Assembly (NCBI GenBank): GCA_028288285.1
Contig: JAQBNZ010000158.1
Location: 1 to 41,378, forward strand
DNA: 41,378 nucleotides
Direction of reading: 5' to 3'
DNA from: Mucilaginibacter sp.
GTDB lineage: Bacteria > Bacteroidota > Bacteroidia > Sphingobacteriales > Sphingobacteriaceae
A model generated the notes under the pieces. It had not been told where the DNA came from. It ran no database searches and worked only from the letters and a program-made list of their open reading frames with translations. A program made the translations under genes and the position numbers. This document shows, one piece after another, positions 24,521 to 33,630 of this stretch (position 1 is its first letter; the number at the start of each line of letters is the position of its first letter).

Positions 24521-24868
24521 TTAAAAATAATCTTTTAAGAGGTACCACATACAGTACAGTATGAAACCTAAAAAGGATAGGCAAATTAACATGACTACGC
24601 CTAATAACAGCTTTAGCCAGCACAGGTAAACAAAGTTTCCAATCTGTCTATTTGTGAGCATTGCTACAACCAGCACAAGTATACTTATACCTACAGTAGA
24701 TTTAATGGCTACACTGTAATGATTAGTTTTCAAGAAAAACCAAATTAACAGCCCGCCAAGAGTAAATGCAAATAGGAACAAGCCTACCCCGGCAAATAGT
24801 CCGTACGCTAATCCCTTAGCATCACGGTTAATGCCGCTCTTGAAGTTGTCATATTGATTATCGCTCAT
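24521..24868 (-). CDS. Small membrane protein with three or four transmembrane segments
   Basis: 115 residues, mostly hydrophobic: segments near 23-47 (YGLFAGVGLFLFAFTLGGLL), 52-70 (YSVAIKSTVGISILVLVVAM), and 78-110 (VYLCWLKLLLGVVMLICLSF and on). The cytosolic N-terminus is polar (MSDNQYDNFKSGINRDAKG). It starts 6 bp after the preceding gene. In a defence-like operon, such a protein could be a membrane-acting effector or an anchor; this is inference from context, not from any motif. Confidence 0.6.
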   Translation of the reverse strand: MSDNQYDNFKSGINRDAKGLAYGLFAGVGLFLFAFTLGGLLIWFFLKTNHYSVAIKSTVGISILVLVVAMLTNRQIGNFVYLCWLKLLLGVVMLICLSFLGFILYCMWYLLKDYF

Positions 24869-24874
24869 TGGTTA

Positions 24875-25468
24875 TTAGTATTTTTCAAACACATTTAATT
24901 TCCGTTGTGCTTCTCTGACACCATCACATAACTTGCTTAGATACCTTTCGTTTGGAGTATAGAAGCCACCACTCTGCATTTCTGCCAGATGTAATCTTCC
25001 TATGGAATCGTATCTTACATTAAGATGGTGGGTTAGTAAGCCATAGCTTACAATTAATTTGCGGGGTATACCCAGTTCGTAAGTATGGAGCAATGAGGGC
25101 ACATAGTATTTTTCGTATTCAGAGTAGAACTCAAATCCAATCAATTTTTTTGAAAATTCTTGAGGTAGTGATTCTTCAACGTAATAACCTTTGTTGAACT
25201 CAGCTATCTTGACCATGCTTTCTTCTATGTCACCTTTGGTTGTGTCAAGTTGCGCATCCTCAATAAATCTTAGAGTGATGTAGCCCTTGGGTTTCTTACC
25301 CCAAAATGATTTTTCAAACACTGAGATAGTTATACCGTCATCAATATTTTTTTCTTCAACGACAGGAAAACATTGAAACCCTAAAATTGCGTCGTATGTT
25401 TTAATATCATTATTATAGTCGGTTATCTGGTCATAGTCCAGTGAGCCGTATTCGTACAATTTTGCCAT
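24875..25468 (-). CDS. Unknown protein, second gene of the XRE-flanked operon
   Basis: 197 residues, soluble. It opens MAKLYEYGSLDYDQITDYNN and contains FQCFPVVEEKNIDDGITISV, YVPSLLHTYELGIPRKLIVSYG and a C-terminal helix LCDGVREAQRKLNVFEKY. I recognise no family or catalytic motif. It begins 7 bp after the small 49-residue gene and ends 6 bp before the membrane-protein gene, so all four are probably co-transcribed from the operator region at 25672-25691. Confidence 0.65.
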   Translation of the reverse strand: MAKLYEYGSLDYDQITDYNNDIKTYDAILGFQCFPVVEEKNIDDGITISVFEKSFWGKKPKGYITLRFIEDAQLDTTKGDIEESMVKIAEFNKGYYVEESLPQEFSKKLIGFEFYSEYEKYYVPSLLHTYELGIPRKLIVSYGLLTHHLNVRYDSIGRLHLAEMQSGGFYTPNERYLSKLCDGVREAQRKLNVFEKY

Positions 25469-25475
25469 ACAACTA

Positions 25476-25625
25476 TCACAGTTCTTTGGTGGACGCTATT
25501 CTGCTAAATGTACTGGAAAATTGTGCCTTCACTATTCTCTCAGCTTCTCCGCTGTTTTTGGCTTGGATAACGACTTCTAATACGCCGGACGGTTTTGTGT
25601 AGAATCGAACTAAAAATGATTTCAT
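25476..25625 (-). CDS. Small 49-residue protein, first gene of the XRE-flanked operon
   Basis: A compact protein (MKSFLVRFYTKPSGVLEVVI, then QAKNSGEAERIVKAQFSSTF and RIASTKEL). Strand-helix pattern typical of small ferredoxin-like domains, and the codons look protein-coding. It starts 47 bp from the palindromic operator, is divergent from the XRE regulator and ends 7 bp before the next gene. It may be an antitoxin-like or accessory peptide; no family is recognised. Confidence 0.6.
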   Translation of the reverse strand: MKSFLVRFYTKPSGVLEVVIQAKNSGEAERIVKAQFSSTFSRIASTKEL

Positions 25626-25671
25626 ATGTGATAAGGTTAAATTGTAGCACCAAAATAGGAAAAATATTTCA

Positions 25672-25691
25672 ACACAACAAATCCGTTGTGT
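25672..25691. promoter_or_regulatory. Palindromic operator between the XRE gene and its divergent operon
   Basis: Perfect 7-bp arms ACACAAC (25672-25678) and GTTGTGT (25685-25691) around a 6-bp spacer. The site lies in the 102-bp gap between the XRE gene (+) and the operon starting at 25625 (-). It is a strong candidate binding site for the XRE protein. Confidence 0.6.
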
Positions 25692-25727
25692 GTTTTTTTG
25701 ACTGGTTAGAGTAGCATTATACCTTCA

Positions 25728-25943
25728 ATGGAAAAGGAGGTATTACTTAAAAATCTGGGCGACCGTATCCGTGAAATCAGGGAGGGAAAGGGTATTACTC
25801 AAAAGCAGCTGGCACATTCTATTGGAAAAGACCAGCAATCTATTCAGCGTTTAGAAGCAGGTAAAATTAATCCGTCTATTTTTTACTTACATGAAGTGGC
25901 TAAAGGTTTAGATGTCAACATGGAATTCTTTTTTAATCAGTGA
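25728..25943 (+). CDS. XRE-family helix-turn-helix transcriptional regulator
   Basis: 71 residues forming one HTH domain: LGDRIREIREGKGITQKQLA, HSIGKDQQSIQRLEAGKINPS and a closing helix YLHEVAKGLDVNMEFFFNQ. All five helices of the Cro/C1-type domain are covered, with no extra domain. It is divergent from the small operon and has a palindrome upstream, so it probably represses both. It could also control the 58-bp palindromic sites near the restriction genes, as controller proteins of R-M systems do; that link is untested. Its end overlaps the convergent DUF6438 gene by 11 bp. Confidence 0.88.
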   Translation: MEKEVLLKNLGDRIREIREGKGITQKQLAHSIGKDQQSIQRLEAGKINPSIFYLHEVAKGLDVNMEFFFNQ

Positions 25944-26442
25944 ATGGCTCGTTGAAAGTCTTTCGCATTTCGTTCTTCACGTCAAAAAAAACATCTTCAC
26001 CGTTAATCCATTTCTTCGCTCCGGCGGCTTTTATAATTCTATTTGCTAATACTTCAAACCTTTTTGGCGCATTAACATTTATATGAACCGTTTTGGATGA
26101 TTCGCCTATTGTGAATTCAATCTTTGAATATGGTGAAGTTTCTAATTCATACATTGTAGACAACTTATCTACCATATCATTATCGAATGTTAGCCACGAC
26201 GAAATACTGCCAGTATCCTCAACCTTAAAGAAATCTATATCTATGGCATGCCTGAAAAGTTTAAATACTTCAACTGGTAATATATTTACCTTTTGAATAT
26301 TTACGTTTTCAAAGTGACCTTCATAAGTAACCTCTCCATTGCCATGTATTGAAAGAGAATAATATGGTAATTCATTAAAAAGTAATTTCCGATAAAGTAC
26401 TATTTTTAAATCTTTTATATTAAAAGGATATTCTATTTCCAT
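25933..26442 (-). CDS. DUF6438-like protein
   Basis: 169 residues from ATG 26442; a longer start at 26487 would lie inside a palindromic repeat and was not used. The core YYSLSIHGNGEVTYEGH, then the VNIQKVNILPVEVFKLFRHA, IDFFKVED segment and later KIEFTIGESSKTVHINVNAP match the pattern of the DUF6438 fold (a beta-sandwich found in secreted and cytosolic Bacteroidota proteins). There is no signal peptide. It lies between the XRE gene and repeat A, and could belong to the restriction locus transcription unit. Function unknown. Confidence 0.6.
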   Translation of the reverse strand: MEIEYPFNIKDLKIVLYRKLLFNELPYYSLSIHGNGEVTYEGHFENVNIQKVNILPVEVFKLFRHAIDIDFFKVEDTGSISSWLTFDNDMVDKLSTMYELETSPYSKIEFTIGESSKTVHINVNAPKRFEVLANRIIKAAGAKKWINGEDVFFDVKNEMRKTFNEPFTD

Positions 26443-26460
26443 GAGATTATTAATTATGAG

Positions 26461-26518
26461 TTTTGTCCTGTGATAAAGTAAAGACAAAACCTACTCCACT
26501 ATTTATGACAGGACAAAA
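26461..26518. repeat. 58-bp palindromic repeat, copy A (downstream of hsdR)
   Basis: Arms TTTTGTCCTGTGATAAA and TTTATGACAGGACAAAA are 17 bases each and complementary except at one central-side position, around 24 bases. A second copy lies at 33631-33688 with 52 of 58 positions equal. It is 19 bp upstream of the DUF6438 start. It could be a pair of half-sites for a regulator, a transposable mini-element or a recombination site. Confidence 0.7.
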
Positions 26519-26527
26519 GTTGATGTA

Positions 26528-29500
26528 CTAATTACCATTCAAACTGTTGTAAACCTTCTTTAACATATAATTCTTTACTAACCCTCCAAACTCTTTATCA
26601 TCCATCATCTTTGAAAATATATCCTGATTCTGCTCCATACGGGATATTAGTTTGTCCATAAAAATGTCGTCAAAGCCGAATTTGAAGTTCTCTATTGTAT
26701 TGCTTTTAGCCTGTAGGCTCAATTTTTTATCAGCGACCAACTCAGCTTCAATTTGGTCAAAAAAGAGCTTGTCAGCGTCGTTAAATTCGGTTGAAAAGCG
26801 TTTATTTAGCACCTCAATTATTTCTGATAATGCCGCCCGTTCTTCTTTATTCATCCTTATACCAGCCTCGTTTTGACCATCTAAACCATATTCACCTTGC
26901 GGCTCCATCAGGATGTTGGTTTCGCTGATTTTCTGTAATCGGTAATACTCTAAAGACACTTCGTCACCTAACTGAAAACGGTCATTTGCATTACGTGGTA
27001 ACTTCCGTAAAAGAAATTTTCCATAGATATAAAGTTTCTCTAAACCAACATCCGTGAATGGCATGACTTGGGTCAGGAACGAGTATAACCTCACGAATGA
27101 TTGTAGAGAGTTTTTAAAACCTTCTTGTGTGGATTCTGTATTTATTACATCGTTTTTTGTGTTCTCAATTGGTAGCTGTTTATAGCGGTCTACAGCAGGG
27201 TCAATGTATGCGTTAAGCTTTCCCTGCTCACTTACAGATAATGTCTTGGCAGACTTAAAATACACATTACAGAAGTTGTCAACTTCGGTATCCCATATTA
27301 TCCGGGCTTTTTTAATTTCTGTTTCTAAATCATACAGGTGGTTGGGGTCGGTTGTGGTTTCAACGGTGGTAAGTTCGTAGTAGGGTTGAAATGAATTTAG
27401 AATATCCTCCGTTTCGTTGGCAAAATCCAATACAAAGGTATCATCCTTACCGGCGCACATCCTATTTAATCGGGACAACGTTTGCACTGCTTTAACGCCG
27501 GATAACTTCTTATCCACATACATGGTGTGCAACAACGGCTGGTCAAATCCGGTTTGGTATTTGTCGGCTACTAATAGTACTTGATATTCGTCAGTATTAA
27601 ACTTCTTCGGCAACTCCTTTTCTTTGAACCCGTTCAACTCAACCTCAGTAACACCCTCCGGGTATAAATCATAAATCACCTTGCCAGAGAATGCGACTAT
27701 GGTTTTTATATCATTATAACCCTGCTTCGTGATATACTTATCAAACTCTTCTTTATAGCGTACAGCATGTAACCGGGAGCTGGTTACTACCATTGCTTTA
27801 GCTTTACCACCAATTTTTTTTGATACCACCTGCCGGAAGTGTTCTACCATTACCTCAGTTTTTTGAGATAGATTATGCGGGTGCAACGATAAAAATCGGG
27901 CAATGGCTCTTGCAGCCTGTTTCCTGTTTACGTCCGGGTCGTCTTCAATTTCTTTAGATAGTTTAAAGAAGGTTTTATAGGTGGTGTAGTTACTTAATAC
28001 ATCCAATATAAAACCTTCTTCTATTGCCTGACGCATTGAATACAGATGGAATGGTTTTGGTTTTCCGTTAGCATCGGGTGTACCGAACACCTCTACTGTT
28101 TTTGCTTTTGGTGTTGCGGTAAAGGCAAAGAAACTTAGGTTTGTTTGCTTGCCCCGTGCTTGCATAGACTTCCTGATTTCGTCCTCCGCATCATCATCTA
28201 AACCTGAAAAATTTTCATGCTGCTCAGCCTCTTCCAATGATTTAGCCGCTAACACTTCCTTCATTTTTTTGGTAGCCTCACCACCCTGTGACGAGTGCGC
28301 TTCGTCTATGATTACAGCGTATTTTTTGTTAGCCAGTTCACCTACTTTATCCAAAATAAAGGGGAATTTTTGAAGGGTAGTAATGATGATGTTTGCCCCG
28401 GCGGTAATAGCATCCGCCAACTGTTGCGAATCTTTATCAATCTTTTGTACTACTCCCTGTTTGTGTTCAAACTGGTAGATAGTGTTTTGTAGCTGATTAT
28501 CTAAGACGGTTCTGTCAGTAATAACAATTACCGAATCAAAAATGCGGTCGTTGCTGGAATCGTGCAGGCTCGAAAGACGGTATGCTAACCATGCTATTGA
28601 ATTAGATTTACCCGACCCGGCACTATGTTGTATTAAATAGTTATGACCTGCACCAACTGCTTTTGCATTTTTGCTCACCTCACGTACTACGTCCAGTTGG
28701 TGGTAACGTGGAAACACTATGGTTTCTTTGATTTTGGTAATACGGTTGAACTCAAATTCTTCGGAACTTAGGTGTAGGAACTTACCTATGATGTCCATAA
28801 AGCTATCCTTCGCCCAAACATATTCCCAAAGGTATGAGGTACGGTAACCATATTTATTTTTTGGATTACCTGCACCATTATTTTCACCTAAATTAAATGG
28901 TAAGTAACGGGTGTGTTTGCCATCTAACTTGGTGGTCATGTAGCATTCGTCGGTATCAACAGCGAAGTGTACTAATGACCGCTTTTTAAACTGAAATATC
29001 GGTTCGCTGGGTTCCCGGTCATAAACGTATTGTTTTTTTGCATGGCTGATATTCTGCCCTGTAAACTGATTTTTAAGCTCTATGGTAGCAATTGGCAATC
29101 CGTTAAGTGACAATACCATATCAATGGAATTATTGCCCTTGCGCTCGTAAAATAGCTGGCGTGTAACCGATAGATGGTTGGTCTGATAAAGCAAATCTGC
29201 TGTAGGGTTTAAGGATGATTCCGGCTTGAAATATCCCATTTTAAACTTAACCCCGTAATCAGTAAAGCCGTTGCGAACCACATCCAGCGTGCCTCGCAAA
29301 TCCAGTTCTTTCAAAAGGCGTTGAATAACTTTCTTTTCAACATCAGTTTTATGAATGGACTCAATTTTAAGCCACTCTTTTTTCTGAGAAGCTTTTAAGA
29401 AATCAGTAATATAATCAGGGAACAAACCCAAGTTAACATCAAAACTATCAGAGCTGCCTTTTATGTACCCGCCATCGGTTAGCAATGATTGCTCAATTGC

Positions 29501-29539
29501 TGCTTCAAATGTCTGCTCAGTGTGTATACCGTTCGCCAT
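26528..29539 (-). CDS. hsdR: Type I restriction enzyme R subunit
   Basis: 1003 residues, full length. The N-terminal nuclease domain has D140 and E154-L-K156 (SIDMVLSLNGLPIATIELKN). The translocase has Walker A AGSGKSNS with K311, a DEAH box (IIDEAHSSQGG), motif III (FTATPK) and the C-terminal motor half with GFDQPLLHTMYVDKKLSG and RLNRM. HsdR translocates DNA and cleaves when unmodified sites are found. It starts 2 bp after the stop of hsdS, so the four genes hsdM-PDDEXK-hsdS-hsdR form one operon. No frameshift or lost motif is visible. Confidence 0.97.
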   Translation of the reverse strand: MANGIHTEQTFEAAIEQSLLTDGGYIKGSSDSFDVNLGLFPDYITDFLKASQKKEWLKIESIHKTDVEKKVIQRLLKELDLRGTLDVVRNGFTDYGVKFKMGYFKPESSLNPTADLLYQTNHLSVTRQLFYERKGNNSIDMVLSLNGLPIATIELKNQFTGQNISHAKKQYVYDREPSEPIFQFKKRSLVHFAVDTDECYMTTKLDGKHTRYLPFNLGENNGAGNPKNKYGYRTSYLWEYVWAKDSFMDIIGKFLHLSSEEFEFNRITKIKETIVFPRYHQLDVVREVSKNAKAVGAGHNYLIQHSAGSGKSNSIAWLAYRLSSLHDSSNDRIFDSVIVITDRTVLDNQLQNTIYQFEHKQGVVQKIDKDSQQLADAITAGANIIITTLQKFPFILDKVGELANKKYAVIIDEAHSSQGGEATKKMKEVLAAKSLEEAEQHENFSGLDDDAEDEIRKSMQARGKQTNLSFFAFTATPKAKTVEVFGTPDANGKPKPFHLYSMRQAIEEGFILDVLSNYTTYKTFFKLSKEIEDDPDVNRKQAARAIARFLSLHPHNLSQKTEVMVEHFRQVVSKKIGGKAKAMVVTSSRLHAVRYKEEFDKYITKQGYNDIKTIVAFSGKVIYDLYPEGVTEVELNGFKEKELPKKFNTDEYQVLLVADKYQTGFDQPLLHTMYVDKKLSGVKAVQTLSRLNRMCAGKDDTFVLDFANETEDILNSFQPYYELTTVETTTDPNHLYDLETEIKKARIIWDTEVDNFCNVYFKSAKTLSVSEQGKLNAYIDPAVDRYKQLPIENTKNDVINTESTQEGFKNSLQSFVRLYSFLTQVMPFTDVGLEKLYIYGKFLLRKLPRNANDRFQLGDEVSLEYYRLQKISETNILMEPQGEYGLDGQNEAGIRMNKEERAALSEIIEVLNKRFSTEFNDADKLFFDQIEAELVADKKLSLQAKSNTIENFKFGFDDIFMDKLISRMEQNQDIFSKMMDDKEFGGLVKNYMLKKVYNSLNGN

Positions 29540-29541
29540 AT

Positions 29542-30753
29542 TTATGTTTTTACCGTTGATTCCGCAATTACTTCATTTCTAACGTCAACTTTTCCGGTTA
29601 CTACTTCTGAAATAAGTGCCGTTCTGTATTCTTTTAAAAGTTCAATCTCTGCACTGATTTTTTCTATGATATTATTAATACGTGCTTCTTCCTGCTCTAT
29701 GAATTTTACGATTGAAAGTTGTTCTTCTTCGGAACCGAAGGCAACTAAAAAGTTTTGAAACATTGGGCGTCGCAAAGAATCTACTGTGGATTTAGCTGAT
29801 AGTTTTTTTACCTCTTTTTCAAAATTTTCTTTTAAATAGTAAAATAAATACTTACCCAATACCTCTGAAAAATCACTCATCCGGTAAACCCTCTGATGGT
29901 AATCAAACTTACCAGTTACATAGTGCCATACTTTACATACGCCAACTCCGTCACCTGCCGTAAGAATTGCTTCACCATCAAATGAATAAGTTGATATTCT
30001 TTCTACTGTCTGTGAGCGAACATAAAATGGATATTCTCCGTTATCTTCTCTATTTTCAGTGTCTTTGTCTCCCGTCCCTATGTCACATAGATATTTCATA
30101 CGCTTCAACTGCCAGTGACTTGGCATTTGACCATACCATTCGATTCCACTGTCCTTCATCACACTATTATTGTCTAGTCCTTTTGTAACAGCCTGATTAA
30201 TTAATGCGGTACGTTCTTCACTTAATAACTCAATTAGCCTTTCTTTATCATTTATTAGCTTATCAATTTGAGCTGTCTTGTGGTCAAGGTATTTTGAGAT
30301 TTGGGTTTGCTCTTTAAAATCAGGACAAACAAACGGAATTTGATTTAGAGTTTCTCTTGACATACTTGGCACAGCAGAGCCATATTTGTACAGGTCAAAA
30401 TTTATTGTTAAACACAGGTAGTAAAAAAAACGTGGGTTGGTGGTCTCCAATATGTCAGTAAAAAATGCCGTATCCACCGTCCAAAACGGTTCATCAACGT
30501 ACTGAGGCTTATCTATGGTGCCTTTACGTCCAAGTAAAACAGAAGGACCTACATGCAGATATTTATTTGCCTTGCCAAACTTACCGCCACTACCGAATAT
30601 TGGATATATACCATTATCGTCAATTACGGCTTTTTGGTCTTCGCCGCCACATATTTTCGCAAGCCTTTTTAGTCGTTTTTTTTGCCAATGAATAGGAATT
30701 TCACCAATCCATTCAATCCCTGAATTTTTAAGCTCTTCGTATCGTTTATACAT
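29542..30753 (-). CDS. hsdS: Type I restriction enzyme S subunit
   Basis: 403 residues with two target-recognition domains. The two half-repeats are recognisable by GIEWIGEIPIHWQKKRLKRL at about residues 11-31 and GIEWYGQMPSHWQLKRMKYL at about 200-220; each is followed by a variable domain and a long helical spacer (RLIELLSEERTALINQAVTK, IEKISAEIELLKEYRTALIS). It sets the target sequence for both methylation and cleavage. It overlaps the upstream PD-(D/E)XK gene by 8 bp. The variable domains cannot be assigned to a target by eye. Confidence 0.95.
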   Translation of the reverse strand: MYKRYEELKNSGIEWIGEIPIHWQKKRLKRLAKICGGEDQKAVIDDNGIYPIFGSGGKFGKANKYLHVGPSVLLGRKGTIDKPQYVDEPFWTVDTAFFTDILETTNPRFFYYLCLTINFDLYKYGSAVPSMSRETLNQIPFVCPDFKEQTQISKYLDHKTAQIDKLINDKERLIELLSEERTALINQAVTKGLDNNSVMKDSGIEWYGQMPSHWQLKRMKYLCDIGTGDKDTENREDNGEYPFYVRSQTVERISTYSFDGEAILTAGDGVGVCKVWHYVTGKFDYHQRVYRMSDFSEVLGKYLFYYLKENFEKEVKKLSAKSTVDSLRRPMFQNFLVAFGSEEEQLSIVKFIEQEEARINNIIEKISAEIELLKEYRTALISEVVTGKVDVRNEVIAESTVKT

Positions 30754-31834
30754 ACAGTTTTTCTAAGAGTAGTTGAGTGACTTCTGTACGTGCGGCTTCA
30801 AAATCCTTTTCAAGAATTTCCAATATTATTTTAGAAAAATTTGCACTACTTGTAGGATGGAAGTCATACGTCTTCTTTAAATAGTGAATGTAAGGTCTTG
30901 GCTCATTGACATGAGTTAAATCAGGATATTTATCTTTAATAGTATTAAATACGTGTTGTTGTACCTCGGCACCTGTATTCTGCCCCTCTAAAATTATTTC
31001 AAAAGTGGCTTTGCTTGAAAATAGATTTTTTACAAATATTGCGTAATAAAGGTTATTGTCTTTAAAACCGGGAAATATAAAGTATCGCCTGTCTTTTGCT
31101 TGTTTAGAGCCGATTATTAAACCCAAAGTATCACCTGCAATTGTTAACTGTTTGAGAACGTGCTCGGTAGCATCAACTTTTATTGTTGCCAGTTTATTTA
31201 TTTTATCAATGTTTTCAAAATAAAATTCCAGTTTGTCTTTCTGAGCATCTGACATGTAAAATGAGTTGATATTGTCTATAAAATCTTTTAAATAAATAAT
31301 GTATTTATGATTTGCCCTAAGAATATAATTACCTAAGTTTTTTAGTACTTGTTTGCATAGTTGCTGGTGTGTGATGTTAATAAACCTGCTATCCTTTATT
31401 TGCATGGAATATAGGCTTAATACAACGCCCACTTTGTTCTCGTCAGAAATCTTAGAATAGTGAGTCCAGTATTCATCTAAATCATTCGCCAACCAATGAT
31501 AAATCTTGTTTTCTATAATTATTACCTTGTCCTCATCAACTGATTGAATTTCGATATCAATTCGTTTGTTATTTATAGTAGTAACTTCCCGTTTAACAGT
31601 CCAATCTAAAAATGAAATTTCCCTTTTTATACTGATGAGCTGTACAAAAGAAGTCAGAAATAAATCACTGAGTCCATGCTCGGCGTTTTGGTCAAAGAAG
31701 AACTGCAAAATATTACTATTTACATTCTCATAGTGAGGCATCTCCGCTATGTCTAAAAAGTTCCTTTCAACTTTAACGTTTGCAGAGAATTCTTTATTCA
31801 GAACAGCAGCAAATTCGGTTTGGTAATCCACCAT
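30746..31834 (-). CDS. PD-(D/E)XK nuclease-like protein inserted in the hsd operon
   Basis: 362 residues. The N-terminal region has the PDDEXK_4-type pattern: KRIDIEIQSVDEDKVIIIENK with D93 and E108-N-K110, followed by LDEYWTHYS. The middle includes VGVVLSLYS and a helical region; the C-terminal half is poorly defined. It overlaps hsdM by 1 bp and hsdS by 8 bp, so translation is coupled within the restriction operon. Its role could be an accessory nuclease or an abortive-infection effector. It is not an hsd subunit. Type I loci often carry extra defence genes between hsdM and hsdS. Confidence 0.85.
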   Translation of the reverse strand: MVDYQTEFAAVLNKEFSANVKVERNFLDIAEMPHYENVNSNILQFFFDQNAEHGLSDLFLTSFVQLISIKREISFLDWTVKREVTTINNKRIDIEIQSVDEDKVIIIENKIYHWLANDLDEYWTHYSKISDENKVGVVLSLYSMQIKDSRFINITHQQLCKQVLKNLGNYILRANHKYIIYLKDFIDNINSFYMSDAQKDKLEFYFENIDKINKLATIKVDATEHVLKQLTIAGDTLGLIIGSKQAKDRRYFIFPGFKDNNLYYAIFVKNLFSSKATFEIILEGQNTGAEVQQHVFNTIKDKYPDLTHVNEPRPYIHYLKKTYDFHPTSSANFSKIILEILEKDFEAARTEVTQLLLEKLYV

Positions 31835-33552
31835 TATTGTATCACCTCGTTAATAAGACCCAAAGTTTCCTGCTCCAAGGCTAAAATATCCTTCCTGATT
31901 TCTTCTAATGAGCGCAACGGTTTATATTGGTAAAAGTATTTAGTGAAATTTATTTCATATCCAATTTTGGTTTTGCTGTCGTCGACCCACGCATCTGGTA
32001 CATGCGGTAATACCTCTCTTTTAATATAGGCTTTTATATCCTCTTTTAAAGGGATACTTTCTGTATCTCTTAAACTACTATCAGCTTTAGGTTTGCCGTT
32101 TTTATCAGTCTTAATATTGCCTTTAGCGTCCCGTTCTGGGCGTTCAACTGTAACCTTAGAATATCCGAAGTCTTTGTTGTCAAATATTTTACTATAGCCA
32201 TTTGTAGTAAACTCGCCATAAGTTTTAGTGATTTCTGCGATATGGTCGTTACTTAATTCATTACGCTTGTCACCCAGAGATTTACCCATTTTTTTATAAA
32301 AGTCCACCGCATTTATAAGCTGTACTTTTCCTTTGCGGATAGCGGGTTTATGGTTAGATATTATCCAGATGTAGGTACTAATACCAGTGTTGTAAAACAA
32401 TTGATTAGGCAGGGCTATAATAGCCTCTAAAAGGTCGTTCTCTATTATCCACTGCCGTATGCTGGATTCATTTTTGGTTGAACTTGGACTCCCTGAAAAC
32501 AGTGGTGAACCGTTGAACACAATAGCTAGTCGGGAGCCCTCCGGTTTCATTTTAGATATGAGCGACATCAGGAAAAGAAAAGAACCGTCACCCGTTGATG
32601 GCAATCCTGCACCAAACCGACCGCCAAAACCTTTTTCCTCATGTTCGGACTTAACCTTCTTGCCAATTTTCTCCCACTTTACACCAAACGGGGGATTGGT
32701 AATCAGGTAATCAAACTTTTCAGTTGATAGGTGGTCTTCTGATATACTATTGCCTTTCTTGATGTTAATTGGATTTTGCCCCTTAATCAGCATGTCCGAT
32801 TTACAGATAGCGTATGATTCAGGGTTAAGTTCCTGTCCAAAAACCTCCAGCCGTGCATCAGGGTTTAATTCATGCAGGTACTCTTCGGCAACACTCAACA
32901 TCCCGCCAGTCCCGGCACAGCAGTCGTAGATGGTTTTAACAATACCTTTTTGAGTTAGGATGTCCCGGTCGTTCAGGAAGAGCAGGTTTATCATTAACCG
33001 GATAACCTCACGGGGCGTAAAGTGCTCCCCGGCAGTCTCGTTTGAAATCTCTGCAAACTTGCGTATGAGTTCTTCAAATATGTAGCCCATCTCCATGCTG
33101 CTCACCTTTTTTGGGTGCAGGTCAATTTCCTTAAACCGTTTAACCACCATGAACAGCAAGTTGTTACTATCCATCCGGGTTATTTGATTTTCAAATTCAA
33201 ACTGTTCTATAATCTCCCTTGCGTCAGCCGAAAAACCGTTGATGTACTCTATAAGGTTAGCAGCAATGTTGTTAGGGTCGGCTATTAGTTTATCAAATGT
33301 GAATTGGCTGCGATTATGGAAGTTGTACCCGGCTATCTTATTAAGTATAGGGTCAATATTCTGTATGTTCATAGTTTTAGCCTGTTCATACTTCTTTAAT
33401 ACCTCTACCTTTGTGCCATCCAATACACAGTCTAAACGCCTCAATACCGTTAACGGTAATATCACTTTGCCATAGTCGCTTTGCTTGTAGTCACCTCGTA
33501 AAAGGTCAGCTATAGACCATATAAAATTGGCGGTCTCTCTAAAATTCTTCAT
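31834..33552 (-). CDS. hsdM: Type I restriction-modification M subunit (adenine methyltransferase)
   Basis: 572 residues. The N-terminal helical HsdM domain is followed by a methyltransferase core: motif I DCCAGTGGML (residues 210-219) and motif IV NPPF (286-289), with the class-specific TGEHFTPREV-type element (AGEHFTPREVIRLM) before it. It methylates adenine in the HsdS-defined target. First gene of the minus-strand operon; the 58-bp repeat B lies 79 bp upstream. The region 440-560 contains the C-terminal helices. All expected catalytic motifs are intact. Confidence 0.97.
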   Translation of the reverse strand: MKNFRETANFIWSIADLLRGDYKQSDYGKVILPLTVLRRLDCVLDGTKVEVLKKYEQAKTMNIQNIDPILNKIAGYNFHNRSQFTFDKLIADPNNIAANLIEYINGFSADAREIIEQFEFENQITRMDSNNLLFMVVKRFKEIDLHPKKVSSMEMGYIFEELIRKFAEISNETAGEHFTPREVIRLMINLLFLNDRDILTQKGIVKTIYDCCAGTGGMLSVAEEYLHELNPDARLEVFGQELNPESYAICKSDMLIKGQNPINIKKGNSISEDHLSTEKFDYLITNPPFGVKWEKIGKKVKSEHEEKGFGGRFGAGLPSTGDGSFLFLMSLISKMKPEGSRLAIVFNGSPLFSGSPSSTKNESSIRQWIIENDLLEAIIALPNQLFYNTGISTYIWIISNHKPAIRKGKVQLINAVDFYKKMGKSLGDKRNELSNDHIAEITKTYGEFTTNGYSKIFDNKDFGYSKVTVERPERDAKGNIKTDKNGKPKADSSLRDTESIPLKEDIKAYIKREVLPHVPDAWVDDSKTKIGYEINFTKYFYQYKPLRSLEEIRKDILALEQETLGLINEVIQ

Positions 33553-33630
33553 GTATCCGTATTGATAGGCTAAGTTGCCTTAAAAGTATGTAATAATTGC
33601 AAATTATGTTAAGTGATTAATAATATCATG

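Noticed and set aside
24210..24623. Longer 137-residue version of the small operon gene
   Set aside because: It overlaps the membrane-protein gene by about 100 bases in another frame; ATG 24497 gives a protein matched by its degenerate paralogue start.
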